A stretch of DNA of 64,000 nucleotides. It comes from Prevotella sp. P3-122. Its GTDB lineage: Bacteria > Bacteroidota > Bacteroidia > Bacteroidales > Bacteroidaceae. The translations under genes and the position numbers were made by a program. Shown here piece by piece: positions 1 to 9,000 of this stretch. How positions within the stretch are numbered: the stretch's first letter is position 1; every line of letters starts with the position of its first letter. The notes beneath the pieces were generated by a model that saw only the letters and a list, made by a program, of their open reading frames with translations, was not told the origin of the DNA and did no database searches. The DNA is taken from positions 1 to 64,000 of the forward strand of contig NZ_NPJH01000038.1 of assembly GCF_002251365.1 (NCBI RefSeq). The letters run 5' to 3'.

Positions 1-1
1 A

Positions 2-487
2 AATGTAACAGGCAGCATCCTGTTCAACGGAAAAGGCAATAAATACAGATGTATGCCGCTTGACGAGAACATAATGATCCAGATATCATTGTTTATCAAA
101 CGTATTCATGGCACAAATCCTAATCCTGATTCTTTTCTGTTCTTTTCTCCTTCGAAGGGAAAAACAAGCAAACTTTCATCTCGTGCGATACAAAAACGAT
201 TGAAACAGCATGCATGTTCTGCTCATGAATCTTGTGACGAGGTACCTTTGGACATGCATTCACATCTGTTCAGACATACAAGAGCCACCAACTGGGTAAA
301 GGAACGCCATCGATTACCAGTTGTATCAAAGTTATTAGGACATGAACATATAGAAACCACAATGCAATACCTTGATATAACTTTGGAAATGATGGACGAG
401 GCTGCTGCTTCTGTGAGAAATCCTGCGACCAACTCGATTCAACAAAACTGGAGCGAAGAAGATATTGATGAACTTTTTGTTTTCTGA
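2..487 (+). CDS. Tyrosine recombinase/integrase, C-terminal part (5' end outside window)
   Basis: The reading frame is open from the window edge, so only about 160 C-terminal residues are seen. The first ATG, at 53, is internal: codons before it still read like the GKGNK-(basic)-PL segment that precedes it in phage-type integrases. Catalytic-domain motifs are present in order: HLFRHTRATNW (the HxxR box), LLGHEHIETT (second His) and MQYLD with the nucleophilic Tyr. These enzymes cut and rejoin DNA through a phosphotyrosine bond. The protein ends 14 bp before a cluster of inverted half-sites (501-602), which suggests that it acts on its own element end. The compact domain and its position at an element end fit recombinases that occur in tandem sets, but upstream genes are not visible. 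Family sure; specificity unknown. Confidence 0.88.
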   Translation, partial: NVTGSILFNGKGNKYRCMPLDENIMIQISLFIKRIHGTNPNPDSFLFFSPSKGKTSKLSSRAIQKRLKQHACSAHESCDEVPLDMHSHLFRHTRATNWVKERHRLPVVSKLLGHEHIETTMQYLDITLEMMDEAAASVRNPATNSIQQNWSEEDIDELFVF

Positions 488-500
488 CAATCATATTTTT

Positions 501-613
501 TATGCGAACTTCTCATTGCAGATGTCTGCCTTTAACAGATATATTCAACAAGAAGTTCGCATAAAATGGAAGTTCGCATAACACACCTTATGCGAATGTT
601 CTCATAAGGTGTG
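501..613. repeat. Cluster of inverted half-sites, candidate recombinase end or attachment site
   Basis: Four copies of a TATGCGAACTTCT-like half-site: 501-513 forward, 551-563 reverse (perfect 13-bp inverted repeat with the first), 570-580 reverse, 589-602 forward (one change). The last sits in the loop of a second perfect inverted repeat, CACACCTTATG at 582-592 with CATAAGGTGTG at 603-613. The cluster begins 14 bp after the recombinase stop codon. Inferred to be the element end recognised by that recombinase. Confidence 0.55.
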
Positions 614-633
614 GGAGGTCGGTAAATGTGAAA

Positions 634-676
634 GTAGGAGGCAAATGCCTTTCTGTGATTAGCATTTACCTCCTAC
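634..676. repeat. Inverted repeat, 15-bp arms
   Basis: Arms GTAGGAGGCAAATGC (634-648) and GCATTTACCTCCTAC (662-676) pair with one mismatch around a 13-nt loop. No T-run follows, so it is a poor terminator. It may be part of the same element end as 501-613. Confidence 0.5.
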
Positions 677-750
677 CCGATTCCATGCTTTTATGGATAG
701 GGAGTATATATGTTTGAGTTGTTATCATGCAGTCATGAAATGCGCGCCAT

Positions 751-1066
751 AAAAAAAGTGGGTTACCACATCTGCCAATCCGCTACTTAGGCCCTGAGAA
801 GCCTTCCCTTGAACTGACAGAGTGATACCCACATCGTATGTGTAGTGTACCTATAAAGTGTGCGTGAGGACATGGTGAGTCCTCGCAGCACACCCCGGGA
901 TACAGTTATAGCATACCCGTAAGCATTCACTATAGACCTTATCCGTGGGAATATTGAGTTTCTCAGGTTCAAGCAGCCCGGAACAGATCGTTTGTGACGC
1001 GTTTCTCAAAATTCATTGTCCGCCACCGATTGTAAGCACATGTCATAGCCTCATGGCAAGCGGATT
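751..1066 (-). ncRNA. Candidate structured non-coding RNA, about 315 nt, family not identified
   Basis: No credible protein is encoded here, but the minus strand has the layout of an RNA gene. A TACCTTTG promoter box lies at 1077-1070. The predicted 5' end then falls at CAATCCGCT (1067-1059), which pairs perfectly with AGCGGATTG near the 3' end (784-776). Inside this closing helix CCTGAGAA (967-960 region) pairs with TTCTCAGG (800-793), and an apical hairpin of about 14 bp is formed by 892-857. A short GTGG/CCAC hairpin followed by seven U (757-751) ends it. The rod-like shape recalls 6S-type RNA or the Bacteroidales-1 motif, but the length is large and I cannot match either. RNase P and tmRNA signature sequences were looked for and not found. 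Confidence 0.55.
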
Positions 1067-1069
1067 GTG

Positions 1070-1077
1070 CAAAGGTA
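1070..1077 (-). promoter_or_regulatory. Promoter -7 box of the candidate RNA
   Basis: TACCTTTG on the minus strand matches the Bacteroidetes -7 consensus TAnnTTTG. Predicted start is about 5 nt downstream, at the first base of the closing helix of the candidate RNA. A T-rich stretch lies near -33 without an exact TTTG at the ideal spacing. Confidence 0.55.
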
Positions 1078-1151
1078 ATTGTTTTATCCGAATTGACGAA
1101 AGAAAGGTAAGAAAAAAAGTAGGTATTATTCTTTTATCTGATTTTTTGTAC

Positions 1152-1159
1152 TATCTTTG
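1152..1159 (+). promoter_or_regulatory. Promoter -7 box of the HAD hydrolase gene
   Basis: TATCTTTG matches TAnnTTTG and stands 41 bp before the ATG at 1201. No exact TTTG is seen at the ideal upstream spacing. Confidence 0.5.
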
Positions 1160-1200
1160 CATAGACATTCTGCAAATGTAGTGACCCTAAACAGATAGTT

Positions 1201-1914
1201 ATGCGAGAAGCTATATATTCCGGAGACATCCGTGCCGTGGTGTTCGATGCCGACGATACATTGTGGGACTGCCAGTCTCACTTCGAGAGTGTGCAGGACC
1301 GTTACGGCCGTCTGCTGTCTTCCTACGGTCTTGCTCCTGAGTGTGTAGGCGAAAGCCTGTTTACCACCGAATGCCGCAACATGCCGTTGTTGGGCTTTGG
1401 TGTGAAGGCGTTTACTATTTCCCTCATTGAGAATGCGTGTGCAATGACGCATGGCACCATAAGCGGTTCCGACATCAAGGAGATAATAGATATGGGGCGT
1501 AGTCTGTTGACATTCGAGGTGCGTCCGTTTGCTGGTATCTGCGACACGTTGTCGTGGTTGTCCCGGATAGATGGTGTCAGGGTTGCGCTGTTCACAAAAG
1601 GAGAATTGCTTGACCAGCAGTCGAAACTTGCGCGCTCGGGCTTGAGTGGTTATTTTGATGTTGTCGATATCGTTAGTGACAAGACACCGCAAGCCGTGCT
1701 CTCCTTGTGTCAGCGAATGAATGTGGAGCCATGCCGGACGCTCGTTGTCGGCAACTCCTTCAAGAGTGATGTGCTCCCCGCAATTGAGGCTGGAGCAAAG
1801 GCGGCATACGTGCCGTCGCAATATCTGTGGCAGTATGAGTCGGCAGAAGAGTTTGAGCATCCTGAAGTGAGGACTTACCGAAGCGTGGCTGAGATATTCG
1901 GGATGACTTATTAG
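1201..1914 (+). CDS. HAD-superfamily hydrolase (phosphatase-like)
   Basis: A 237-residue protein with the HAD core. Motif I is VVFDADDTLWD at residues 13-23, giving the two catalytic Asp. Motif II is the Thr in LFTKGE, and motif IV is VVGNSFKSDVLPAIEAGAKA, which holds the acidic residues for Mg. An alpha-helical cap lies between motifs I and II, as in subclass I. Such enzymes hydrolyse small phosphomonoesters in the cytoplasm; the substrate cannot be read from the sequence. The gene starts 41 bp after a TATCTTTG promoter box and is followed 72 bp later by the GH27 gene on the same strand. Long reading frames on the opposite strand are shadows. Confidence 0.85.
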   Translation: MREAIYSGDIRAVVFDADDTLWDCQSHFESVQDRYGRLLSSYGLAPECVGESLFTTECRNMPLLGFGVKAFTISLIENACAMTHGTISGSDIKEIIDMGRSLLTFEVRPFAGICDTLSWLSRIDGVRVALFTKGELLDQQSKLARSGLSGYFDVVDIVSDKTPQAVLSLCQRMNVEPCRTLVVGNSFKSDVLPAIEAGAKAAYVPSQYLWQYESAEEFEHPEVRTYRSVAEIFGMTY

Positions 1915-1986
1915 CGGGCTATTGGGTGATAGAGAACTCGGGTGCTCGAACATTATCGGAATAATAATAACTAAACAATATATATT

Positions 1987-4482
1987 ATGAGAAAACTAAT
2001 TACTACATGCTGCCTGTTTCTGTCGGTTATGGCGGCATTGGCACAGGACGAGATGAGCACGTTCCGCACCTGGGCGCTCACGCCGCCTATGGGTTGGAAC
2101 TCTTGGGACTGTTACTATTCGTCAGTAACCGAGAAGGAAGTGATGCAGAATGCCCGGTATCTTGTCGACAACGGCTTGGCAGAGCGTGGCTGGCAGTATG
2201 TGGTCATAGACATCCGCTGGTATTGCAACCATCCCTCGCTTGGTGGCGGACAGTATAACGAAACAGGCACTCAGGGATATGTCCTCGATGATTATGGCCG
2301 TTACCTGCCCTCGCCCAGCCGGTTCCCCTCTGCCATGCAGGATGGTGTGAACTGTGGCTTCAAGGCCATCGGCGACAGCCTCCATGCCATGGGACTGAAG
2401 TTCGGCATACACATCATGCGAGGCTTGCCTAAGGCCGTTGTCGGCTCTGCGTACAAGCTGAAGGGTGCTGAGCAGACGGAATGGAGCAGTGTATACACCA
2501 GTACTGTTCCGGCCTGCACTTGGCTAAAGGATAACCTTACAATCCGTGACAACGAGTATGGACAGCTGTACTACAACAGTATCATGGACCTCTACGCCTC
2601 GTGGGGTGTCGACTTCATCAAGGTCGACGACCTCTCGCGTCCGTTCCATGCCGACGAGCTGCGTATGATCAGAAAGGCTATAGACCAGACAGGCCGTCCG
2701 ATAGTATTGTCGATAAGCCCTGGCAAGACCATGTACCAGTATGCCACCGACTGCCTTGAGAATGCCAATATGTGGCGTATGATGGATGACCTGTGGGACA
2801 ACTGGAGCCATGTGGATGCCGTCTTCAACGAGGCCAAGGCGTGGGCACCTTACTACCGTCCCGGAAACTATGCTGACTGCGACATGTTGCCGCTGGGACA
2901 GATTGCCATGACCATAGGCGACCCGGGATATACCTCAGCGCAGAGTGGCCGTTGGACAAACCTGACTCAGGACGAGCAATACACGCTGATGACGCTCTGG
3001 GGAATATGCCACTCGCCACTGTTCTTTGGCGGCGAGATGACGAAGAATGATGACTTCACGCTGTCGCTCCTCACCAATGATGAGTACCTATACATGCACG
3101 CTTATGGAGAAAATGCACATGAGGTGATGTGCGATGAGGACCTTGGACAGGTGGCATGGACATCGGAAGACCCTGCTACCAACAACAGGTATCTGGCACT
3201 TTTCCAGCGTGACAACAACAGATGGGTGGTTGGAGCCAAGGCACTATATAAATCGGAAACCGTAGCGTATACCACCGACGGTCATGCCGTCGATGTTGAT
3301 ATAGAGTGGCCTGAGGGCAGCAAGACCCTTGTGCTGGTAGTCGATGATGCAGGCGATAACTACAATTACGATCATGCCGACTGGATTAATCCCACGCTGG
3401 TGCTCAGAGACGGTACCGAGGTGGACCTCACGGGCACCTATCGCAGCCGTGTGTATACCAACTCCTACTTCAACAGAGTATACGAGAACAAGAATGTTGA
3501 AAGTGGAGGAAAGATGAAGGTATTGGGAACGACATATGACCGCGGCTTCTCTACCGATGCCAATGCTGCCATCTTCTTTACCATCCCCGAGGATATGGAT
3601 GTTGTAAGATTTAAGGCTATGGCAGCCGCTGACGACTCCGGCATCAATCAGACTGGCTCCACAACGAGCATCCGCTTCATGGTCTTCGACAGCAACCCTC
3701 TCACTGCCGAGCAGGATGACTATGCCGCCCGGACGGGACTTATCTCAAGGTCTGGGACGAAGAGTGCCACGGTAGATGCCGACATAACAGGTGCCGACCA
3801 GCTCCGCATCGTTGTGAGCAACTGGGGAGACGGCTTTGCATACGATAGGGCCGATATCGTCAATCCGGTACTTGTGGATGCCGAAGGCAACGAGACCAAA
3901 CTGACAACGCTGAAGCCAACGTCGTACACCTCAGAGTGGGGAACGCTGCACACCAATGCCAATGTTGAGGGTGGGCCGCTGAAGATTGAGGGTAAGACCT
4001 ATTCAAACGGTTTGGGTGCCAACGCGCAATGTACCATCATCTACGACTTGCCTCAAGGGCACAATTTCGTTAGGTTCAAGGCCCTTTGTGGCTACGACTC
4101 CAGTTGTGACACCGATAATACATCGTCATCGGGCACGACAATGGAATTCATAATATATGCTGACAGGAGCAACGATGACTTTGCGTTCGACCTTACGCTG
4201 TTGGGATATGGCGCAGGAGAGTCTGTGCCTGTATATGATGTATGGGGTGGCGAGTCGCTTGGCACGTTCACTGGTACCATCAATACTACGGTCCGCAGTC
4301 ATGGTGCCCGTCTGCTGAGGATTGGCAATGAGAAGCCGACTGGTATCCGTCTTCCGCAGACTTCCGCTTCTACGGCAGGAAAGACCACTGCTGACGATGG
4401 ATGGTATAACTTGCAGGGAGTGAAAACCGACAGCCCTAAAAGTGGTATATATATAAGGAATGGTAAGAAGATTATTAAATAA
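1987..4482 (+). CDS. Secreted GH27-type alpha-galactosidase with NPCBM-like modules
   Basis: An 831-residue enzyme with a signal peptide (about 1-20). The GH27 barrel opens with PPMGWNSWDCY (33-43). The likely nucleophile is Asp214 in DFIKVDD and the acid/base is Asp268 in WRMMDDL, spaced as in human alpha-galactosidase A. Two repeated beta modules follow (about 445-575 and 590-745), each with a D-NY-YD-ADW-NP segment and a short Y-RGF/NGLG block, typical of NPCBM carbohydrate-binding domains. The C-terminus, WYNLQGV then GIYIRNGKKIIK, resembles the type IX secretion tail of Bacteroidetes. It should remove terminal alpha-galactosyl (or related) units from plant glycans outside the cell. No SusC/D pair is near, so it is not an obvious PUL member. 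Confidence 0.85.
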   Translation: MRKLITTCCLFLSVMAALAQDEMSTFRTWALTPPMGWNSWDCYYSSVTEKEVMQNARYLVDNGLAERGWQYVVIDIRWYCNHPSLGGGQYNETGTQGYVLDDYGRYLPSPSRFPSAMQDGVNCGFKAIGDSLHAMGLKFGIHIMRGLPKAVVGSAYKLKGAEQTEWSSVYTSTVPACTWLKDNLTIRDNEYGQLYYNSIMDLYASWGVDFIKVDDLSRPFHADELRMIRKAIDQTGRPIVLSISPGKTMYQYATDCLENANMWRMMDDLWDNWSHVDAVFNEAKAWAPYYRPGNYADCDMLPLGQIAMTIGDPGYTSAQSGRWTNLTQDEQYTLMTLWGICHSPLFFGGEMTKNDDFTLSLLTNDEYLYMHAYGENAHEVMCDEDLGQVAWTSEDPATNNRYLALFQRDNNRWVVGAKALYKSETVAYTTDGHAVDVDIEWPEGSKTLVLVVDDAGDNYNYDHADWINPTLVLRDGTEVDLTGTYRSRVYTNSYFNRVYENKNVESGGKMKVLGTTYDRGFSTDANAAIFFTIPEDMDVVRFKAMAAADDSGINQTGSTTSIRFMVFDSNPLTAEQDDYAARTGLISRSGTKSATVDADITGADQLRIVVSNWGDGFAYDRADIVNPVLVDAEGNETKLTTLKPTSYTSEWGTLHTNANVEGGPLKIEGKTYSNGLGANAQCTIIYDLPQGHNFVRFKALCGYDSSCDTDNTSSSGTTMEFIIYADRSNDDFAFDLTLLGYGAGESVPVYDVWGGESLGTFTGTINTTVRSHGARLLRIGNEKPTGIRLPQTSASTAGKTTADDGWYNLQGVKTDSPKSGIYIRNGKKIIK

Positions 4483-4484
4483 CA

Positions 4485-5489
4485 ATGACACAGGAAAACC
4501 CGTATATAATACAGTTCCCCGACCTGATGAGGGGAAAGAAGATAATGTATATCCACGGCTTTGGCTCGTCAGCCCAGTCTGGAACGGTGAAGCGCATCAA
4601 GGATGCGCTTCCCAATGCCGTGGTGATAGCCTACGACATGCCGCTGCATCCGGCCGATGCCATGGCTCTGCTGCATGATGTGTGCGAAAGGGAAAAGCCC
4701 GACCTCATCATAGGAACCTCTATGGGTGGCATGTATGCCGAGATGCTCTATGGCATCGACCGCATATGCGTGAACCCGGCTTTCCAGATGTTCGAGACGA
4801 TGAAGGAGCATGGCATGACAGGAAAGCAGCTGTGGCAGAACCCGCGTGCCGATGGTGAGACGGAGTTTATCGTGACAAAGGCTCTTGAGAAGGAATATCG
4901 TGACGTGTGCATGAAGTGTTTCGAGCATGCCGCCGAGGACAACGACCATGTATACGGACTGTTTGGCGACAACGACCCTGTAGTGCATACTTTCGGCCTG
5001 TTCTGTGAGCATTATACCCAGGCCATGCATTTCCATGGCGAGCACCGCATGGATGACAGCGCCTTCCTGCATGGTGTGGTGCCGGTGATAAGATGGATTA
5101 GCGACAAGCAGGAGGGTAGGGAACGCCCGTGCCTGTACATTGCCGCCGACACCCTGAAAGACAGCTTTGGACGTCCTAAGTCGAGCATGGTGAAAACATA
5201 CGAGCAGCTCATAGAGACCTTTGATGTCAGAATAGTGGCTCCATGTCCTACCAACCGCCATCAGGACATAGAAGCAATGATGACGTGGGCGGAAGAATAT
5301 CTCTCCACCCCTGCCCATGACCGGGTGATATTCACCAATCAGCCCCAGAATCTCATTGGCGACTACCTCATAAGCGCAGCTCCGTGCGACAACTTCATGG
5401 GAACGGTGATAGAGTTTGGCAGTGACACGTTCAAGACATGGGAGGACATAAAGGTGTTCTTCAGCCGGATAGTCAATACTCCGTCTTGA
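4485..5489 (+). CDS. YqiA-like alpha/beta hydrolase fused to a nucleotidase-like domain
   Basis: A 334-residue protein of two parts. Residues about 18-205 look like the YqiA/UPF0227 esterase family: IMYIHGFGSS near the N-terminus, then GTSMGG (GxSxG nucleophile elbow), DNDP and a late His. Residues about 215-334 begin with PCLYIAADTLKDSFGRPKS and contain VIFTNQPQNLIGDYLI, which recalls the C-terminal part of 5'-deoxyribonucleotidase-like HAD proteins, although the usual DxD start is replaced by AADT. The gene begins 2 bp after the GH27 stop, so it is probably co-transcribed, and its last 17 bp overlap the convergent deaminase gene. The hydrolase half is fairly sure; the second half is a weak match and may be inactive. 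Confidence 0.7.
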   Translation: MTQENPYIIQFPDLMRGKKIMYIHGFGSSAQSGTVKRIKDALPNAVVIAYDMPLHPADAMALLHDVCEREKPDLIIGTSMGGMYAEMLYGIDRICVNPAFQMFETMKEHGMTGKQLWQNPRADGETEFIVTKALEKEYRDVCMKCFEHAAEDNDHVYGLFGDNDPVVHTFGLFCEHYTQAMHFHGEHRMDDSAFLHGVVPVIRWISDKQEGRERPCLYIAADTLKDSFGRPKSSMVKTYEQLIETFDVRIVAPCPTNRHQDIEAMMTWAEEYLSTPAHDRVIFTNQPQNLIGDYLISAAPCDNFMGTVIEFGSDTFKTWEDIKVFFSRIVNTPS

Positions 5490-5943
5490 CGGTAGACTCA
5501 CGCCACATCCTGAATGCTTCCTGAGCCTCCTCGGGCAGCAGCGCCTCCATCTGCTTGGAGCGTTCGGCCGGATTTAGTGCCAGCTCCTGGTAGATGAAAT
5601 CGTCATCAAACCCTATTGCCGCAGCATCCTTGCGGTTGTTGCCATAGAATATTCTGTCGAGGCGTGCCCAATATATGGCGCCAAGGCACATGGGACAGGG
5701 CTCGCACGAGGTGTAGATGTCGTAGCCAGAGAGATTGAATGACCCGAGCTTGGCGGCTGCTTTCCTAATGCAGTTCACCTCAGCGTGTGCCGTAGGGTCG
5801 TGGTCGATGGTTACGGAATTGGATGCCTCGGCAATGATTTCTCCATCCTTGGATGCTATGACGGCTCCGAAGGGGCCGCCCCCGGAGCGCACGCTGTCCT
5901 CGCTCAAGGCGATGGCTCTGCGCATGAGTTGTTCTTTGTCCAT
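5473..5943 (-). CDS. guaD: Nucleoside/guanine deaminase of the CDA fold
   Basis: A 156-residue zinc deaminase. HAEV (zinc His and proton-shuttling Glu) lies near residue 53, and PCPMCLGAIYWA supplies the two zinc Cys. The C-terminal extension, with FDDDFIYQELALNPAERS, is the pattern of bacterial guanine deaminases rather than of the tRNA adenosine deaminase TadA. It would convert guanine to xanthine and ammonia in the cytoplasm. The gene is convergent with the upstream hydrolase gene and overlaps it by 17 bp. A TATTTTTG box at 5986-5979 on the minus strand is a possible promoter. The family is sure; the choice of guanine as substrate is likely, not proven. Confidence 0.85.
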   Translation of the reverse strand: MDKEQLMRRAIALSEDSVRSGGGPFGAVIASKDGEIIAEASNSVTIDHDPTAHAEVNCIRKAAAKLGSFNLSGYDIYTSCEPCPMCLGAIYWARLDRIFYGNNRKDAAAIGFDDDFIYQELALNPAERSKQMEALLPEEAQEAFRMWRESTVKTEY

Positions 5944-6053
5944 GATTTCTGTGTGTTATGTATCCTTTGTTATGGGGACAAAAATAACGAAAATGTGGCA
6001 AACAACTCTGAGTCCTTTATAATCTTTAACGTGATTTTTACCACTTAACATCA

Positions 6054-9000
6054 ATGTCTCATAAAACACGACGATATACCACTTCTGACGAGCTATATGG
6101 AAGAGTAGTGACGATACTCGACACAGCGTCTTCCGACAAGTCCGCTGCATACCGTATGATGCATGAGGCCCTGCTGCTGGTGTGTCAGGAGGGCACGGTT
6201 GGTTGTGGGCAGTCGTTCGGCAACCTGTTCTCGCAGGTAGACTATCTGTGCCGTAAACTGTCTATCCAGCGTGCCGACGCTGTAGCCATGCAGCGTATGC
6301 GCCGCAATACCAACCATCCGCCTGAGGCTGCAAATGTTGGCGATGATTGCAGAGCCCTTTCGGTGCTTGTCTCTGCAGTCTTTGGCGATGCCATACCATC
6401 ATATCTTACTCCGCGCCTGCCGAGAGTATATAGTAACGTGAAGTCTGTCGCGGCTATTGACTATCGCAAGCTCCGTTGTGTTGTTGCCGGAACCGAAGGC
6501 TATACCATGACTGCCAAGGCTGATACCGATGGGGAAGGCCTTGTGCTGAAGGTGGATTTCGGCAACGACCAGCAGCAGTATCTTGCCAAGATACTTACCA
6601 GCGGCACTCAGGTGAACCTCATCGGTGTGAGGAAGGGTGAGGGAGAGATGTTCACGGCCGACTACATCATTGTTGAGCCCGACTATCTGCTTGACATCAG
6701 TACCATAGCCCGTTGTTTTACGGATTATGGGCACAGTCCGCTTGCATATCTTGTCGGACGTATGATGCCCGTTGCCAACAGCCAGGCCATATTGCTGGGA
6801 AATTATGCCGGGGCATTGCTTGACGATGCCGTGTGCGGTAATGTTGAGTGTGACTGGAAGACAACGCTCTGGAACAACGTCAGGGAAAAGGCACTTGAGT
6901 ATGCCTCATGCCGCGACCTCAATGTGAAGGAACAATTCGCTGTAGCGGCAGCACGCCAGGCGAGCAATATAGTGCAGGTGGCCGACCAACTGTTTGGAGA
7001 CGAGAGCCCGTTTGACCGTGGCAAGGCCATGTTGGAGCCGTCGTTTGTGTGCGAGGCGTTGGGCATACAGGGTAGGGTAGACCTGATGACGAGCGATTTC
7101 CGGCTGCTTGTGGAGCAGAAGTCGGGAGCCAACTGGAACATACAAAGACAGACACCGAACAGCTATGGCAGTTTTCAGAAAGAAGACCACTACGTGCAGG
7201 TGCTCCTTTACTATGGGGTGCTCAGGCATAACTTCAACCTCCCATCCGACAAGACCGACATACGCCTGCTCTATTCCAAGTATCCGCTACCGGGTGGACT
7301 CGTTGTTGTGAGCTTTTACAAGCGGCTGCTCGCTGAGGCACTGAAGTTCCGCAACAGGGCCGTAGCACTCGACTATATGGTGGCAAGACAGGGCTTCCAG
7401 ACAGTGATGCCACTGCTGAAGACGGCCAATCTCAATGAGAAGGGCATCACTGACAAGCTCTGGACAAACTATGTGAGGCCGCAATTGGAGGGCATCATCT
7501 CTCCTGTTACCACCCTGGAGGGGGCCGACAGAGAGTATTTCTGCCGTATGATGACCTTCGTCTTCCGGGAGCAGCTATACAACAAGACTGGAACCTTAGG
7601 ACAGGGAAACAGCATCGCCGACCTGTGGAACATGCCTCTGGAGGAGAAGGTGGAGACAGGCAACATATTCTGCGGACTGACGCTTGATGGCATGGAACGC
7701 TCGGACGAGAGCAGGGGGTATGACAAACTTACACTTGCTGTCCCTGACAGGTTGGACACCTTTATTCCCAATTTCCGGCAGGGCGACATGGTTTATCTCT
7801 ATGCCTACCGTGGCAAGCCCGATGTGAGGAAGGCCATATTGTTCAAGGGCACACTGGCGGAGATGCGCACGGGCACCATCGTGGTGTGTCTGAACAACGG
7901 TCAGCATAACGCCGACAATTTCTGTGTCTGCCCTCCGTCGCCCGACAACACTGGTACAGATAGCGGCACTCCAATAAGATATGCCATAGAGCATTGTGGC
8001 AGCGACAGCTCGGCAACGGCAGCCATACGCAGCCTACATAAGTTCGCTGCGACGGCACAGGCAGACCGCGATCTGTTCATGGGACGTCGGGAACCTCGCC
8101 GCAACGCCGAAAGATGCCTAACACAATCCTATAATCCGTCTTACGATGATATAGTGCTGAAGGCAAAGCAGGCCAATGACTACTTCCTGCTGGTGGGGCC
8201 GCCTGGAACGGGCAAGACGTCAATGGCGCTGAGATTTCTCGTTGCAGAGGAACTCACCTCGTCATGCGCATCCATACTGCTCACGGCATACACCAACAGG
8301 GCAGTCGATGAGATATGTGGTATGCTTGCTGACAATGGATACGAATTCCTGCGCATAGGCAATGAGTATACCTGTGACGCGCGCTTCCGCAACCGCCTGC
8401 TGTCCAAGAGATTTGCAGGCGGGGAAAATCTGAGCGATATCCGTCACGCCATCTGCGAGGAACGCATTATCGTCGGTACGACCAGCACCCTCGCATCCCG
8501 TTCCTACCTGTTTGACATAAAGACGTTCTCGCTCGTCATTGTCGATGAGGCAAGCCAGATATTGGAGCCTGACATTATCGGACTGCTATGCTCTGCACGC
8601 AGGCCATGTGATGACGGCAGGCAGCGTGAAATGTCAAGGTTTATACTCATTGGTGACTACAAGCAGTTGCCGGCAGTGGTAAGACAGGATGCCTCGGAGT
8701 CGGCTGTGGAGAGTGGGCTGCTCGCTGGAACCGGACTTAGAGATTGCCGGGAGTCGCTTTTCGAGAGGCTGATACGAAACGAACGCCTCCATAAGCGTAG
8801 CCACTTCACGGGCACGCTAAGCAAATACGGACGCATGCACCCGGACATTGCACAGTTTCCCAATAACTGTTTCTACCGCAACGAGCACCTGACGCCAGTG
8901 CCGCTGCCCCACCAGACTGAACCGTCGCCATCGCCAAGGGTTGTTTTTATTTCATCGGCTGAGGAGTCACCGCAAGGACATCCTGATGCTATGTCGTCGG

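Noticed and set aside
751..1066. Identification as RNase P RNA, tmRNA or SRP RNA
   Set aside because: The conserved core sequences of those RNAs (such as the GAGGAAAGTC block, a tRNA-like end or the SRP tetraloop region) were looked for on both strands and not found.
1126..1953. 275-codon minus-strand frame
   Set aside because: Antisense to the HAD hydrolase, whose motifs and promoter are clear.
4569..5501. 310-codon minus-strand frame
   Set aside because: Antisense to the hydrolase fusion gene, rich in His and Leu as expected of a shadow frame, no motif or promoter.
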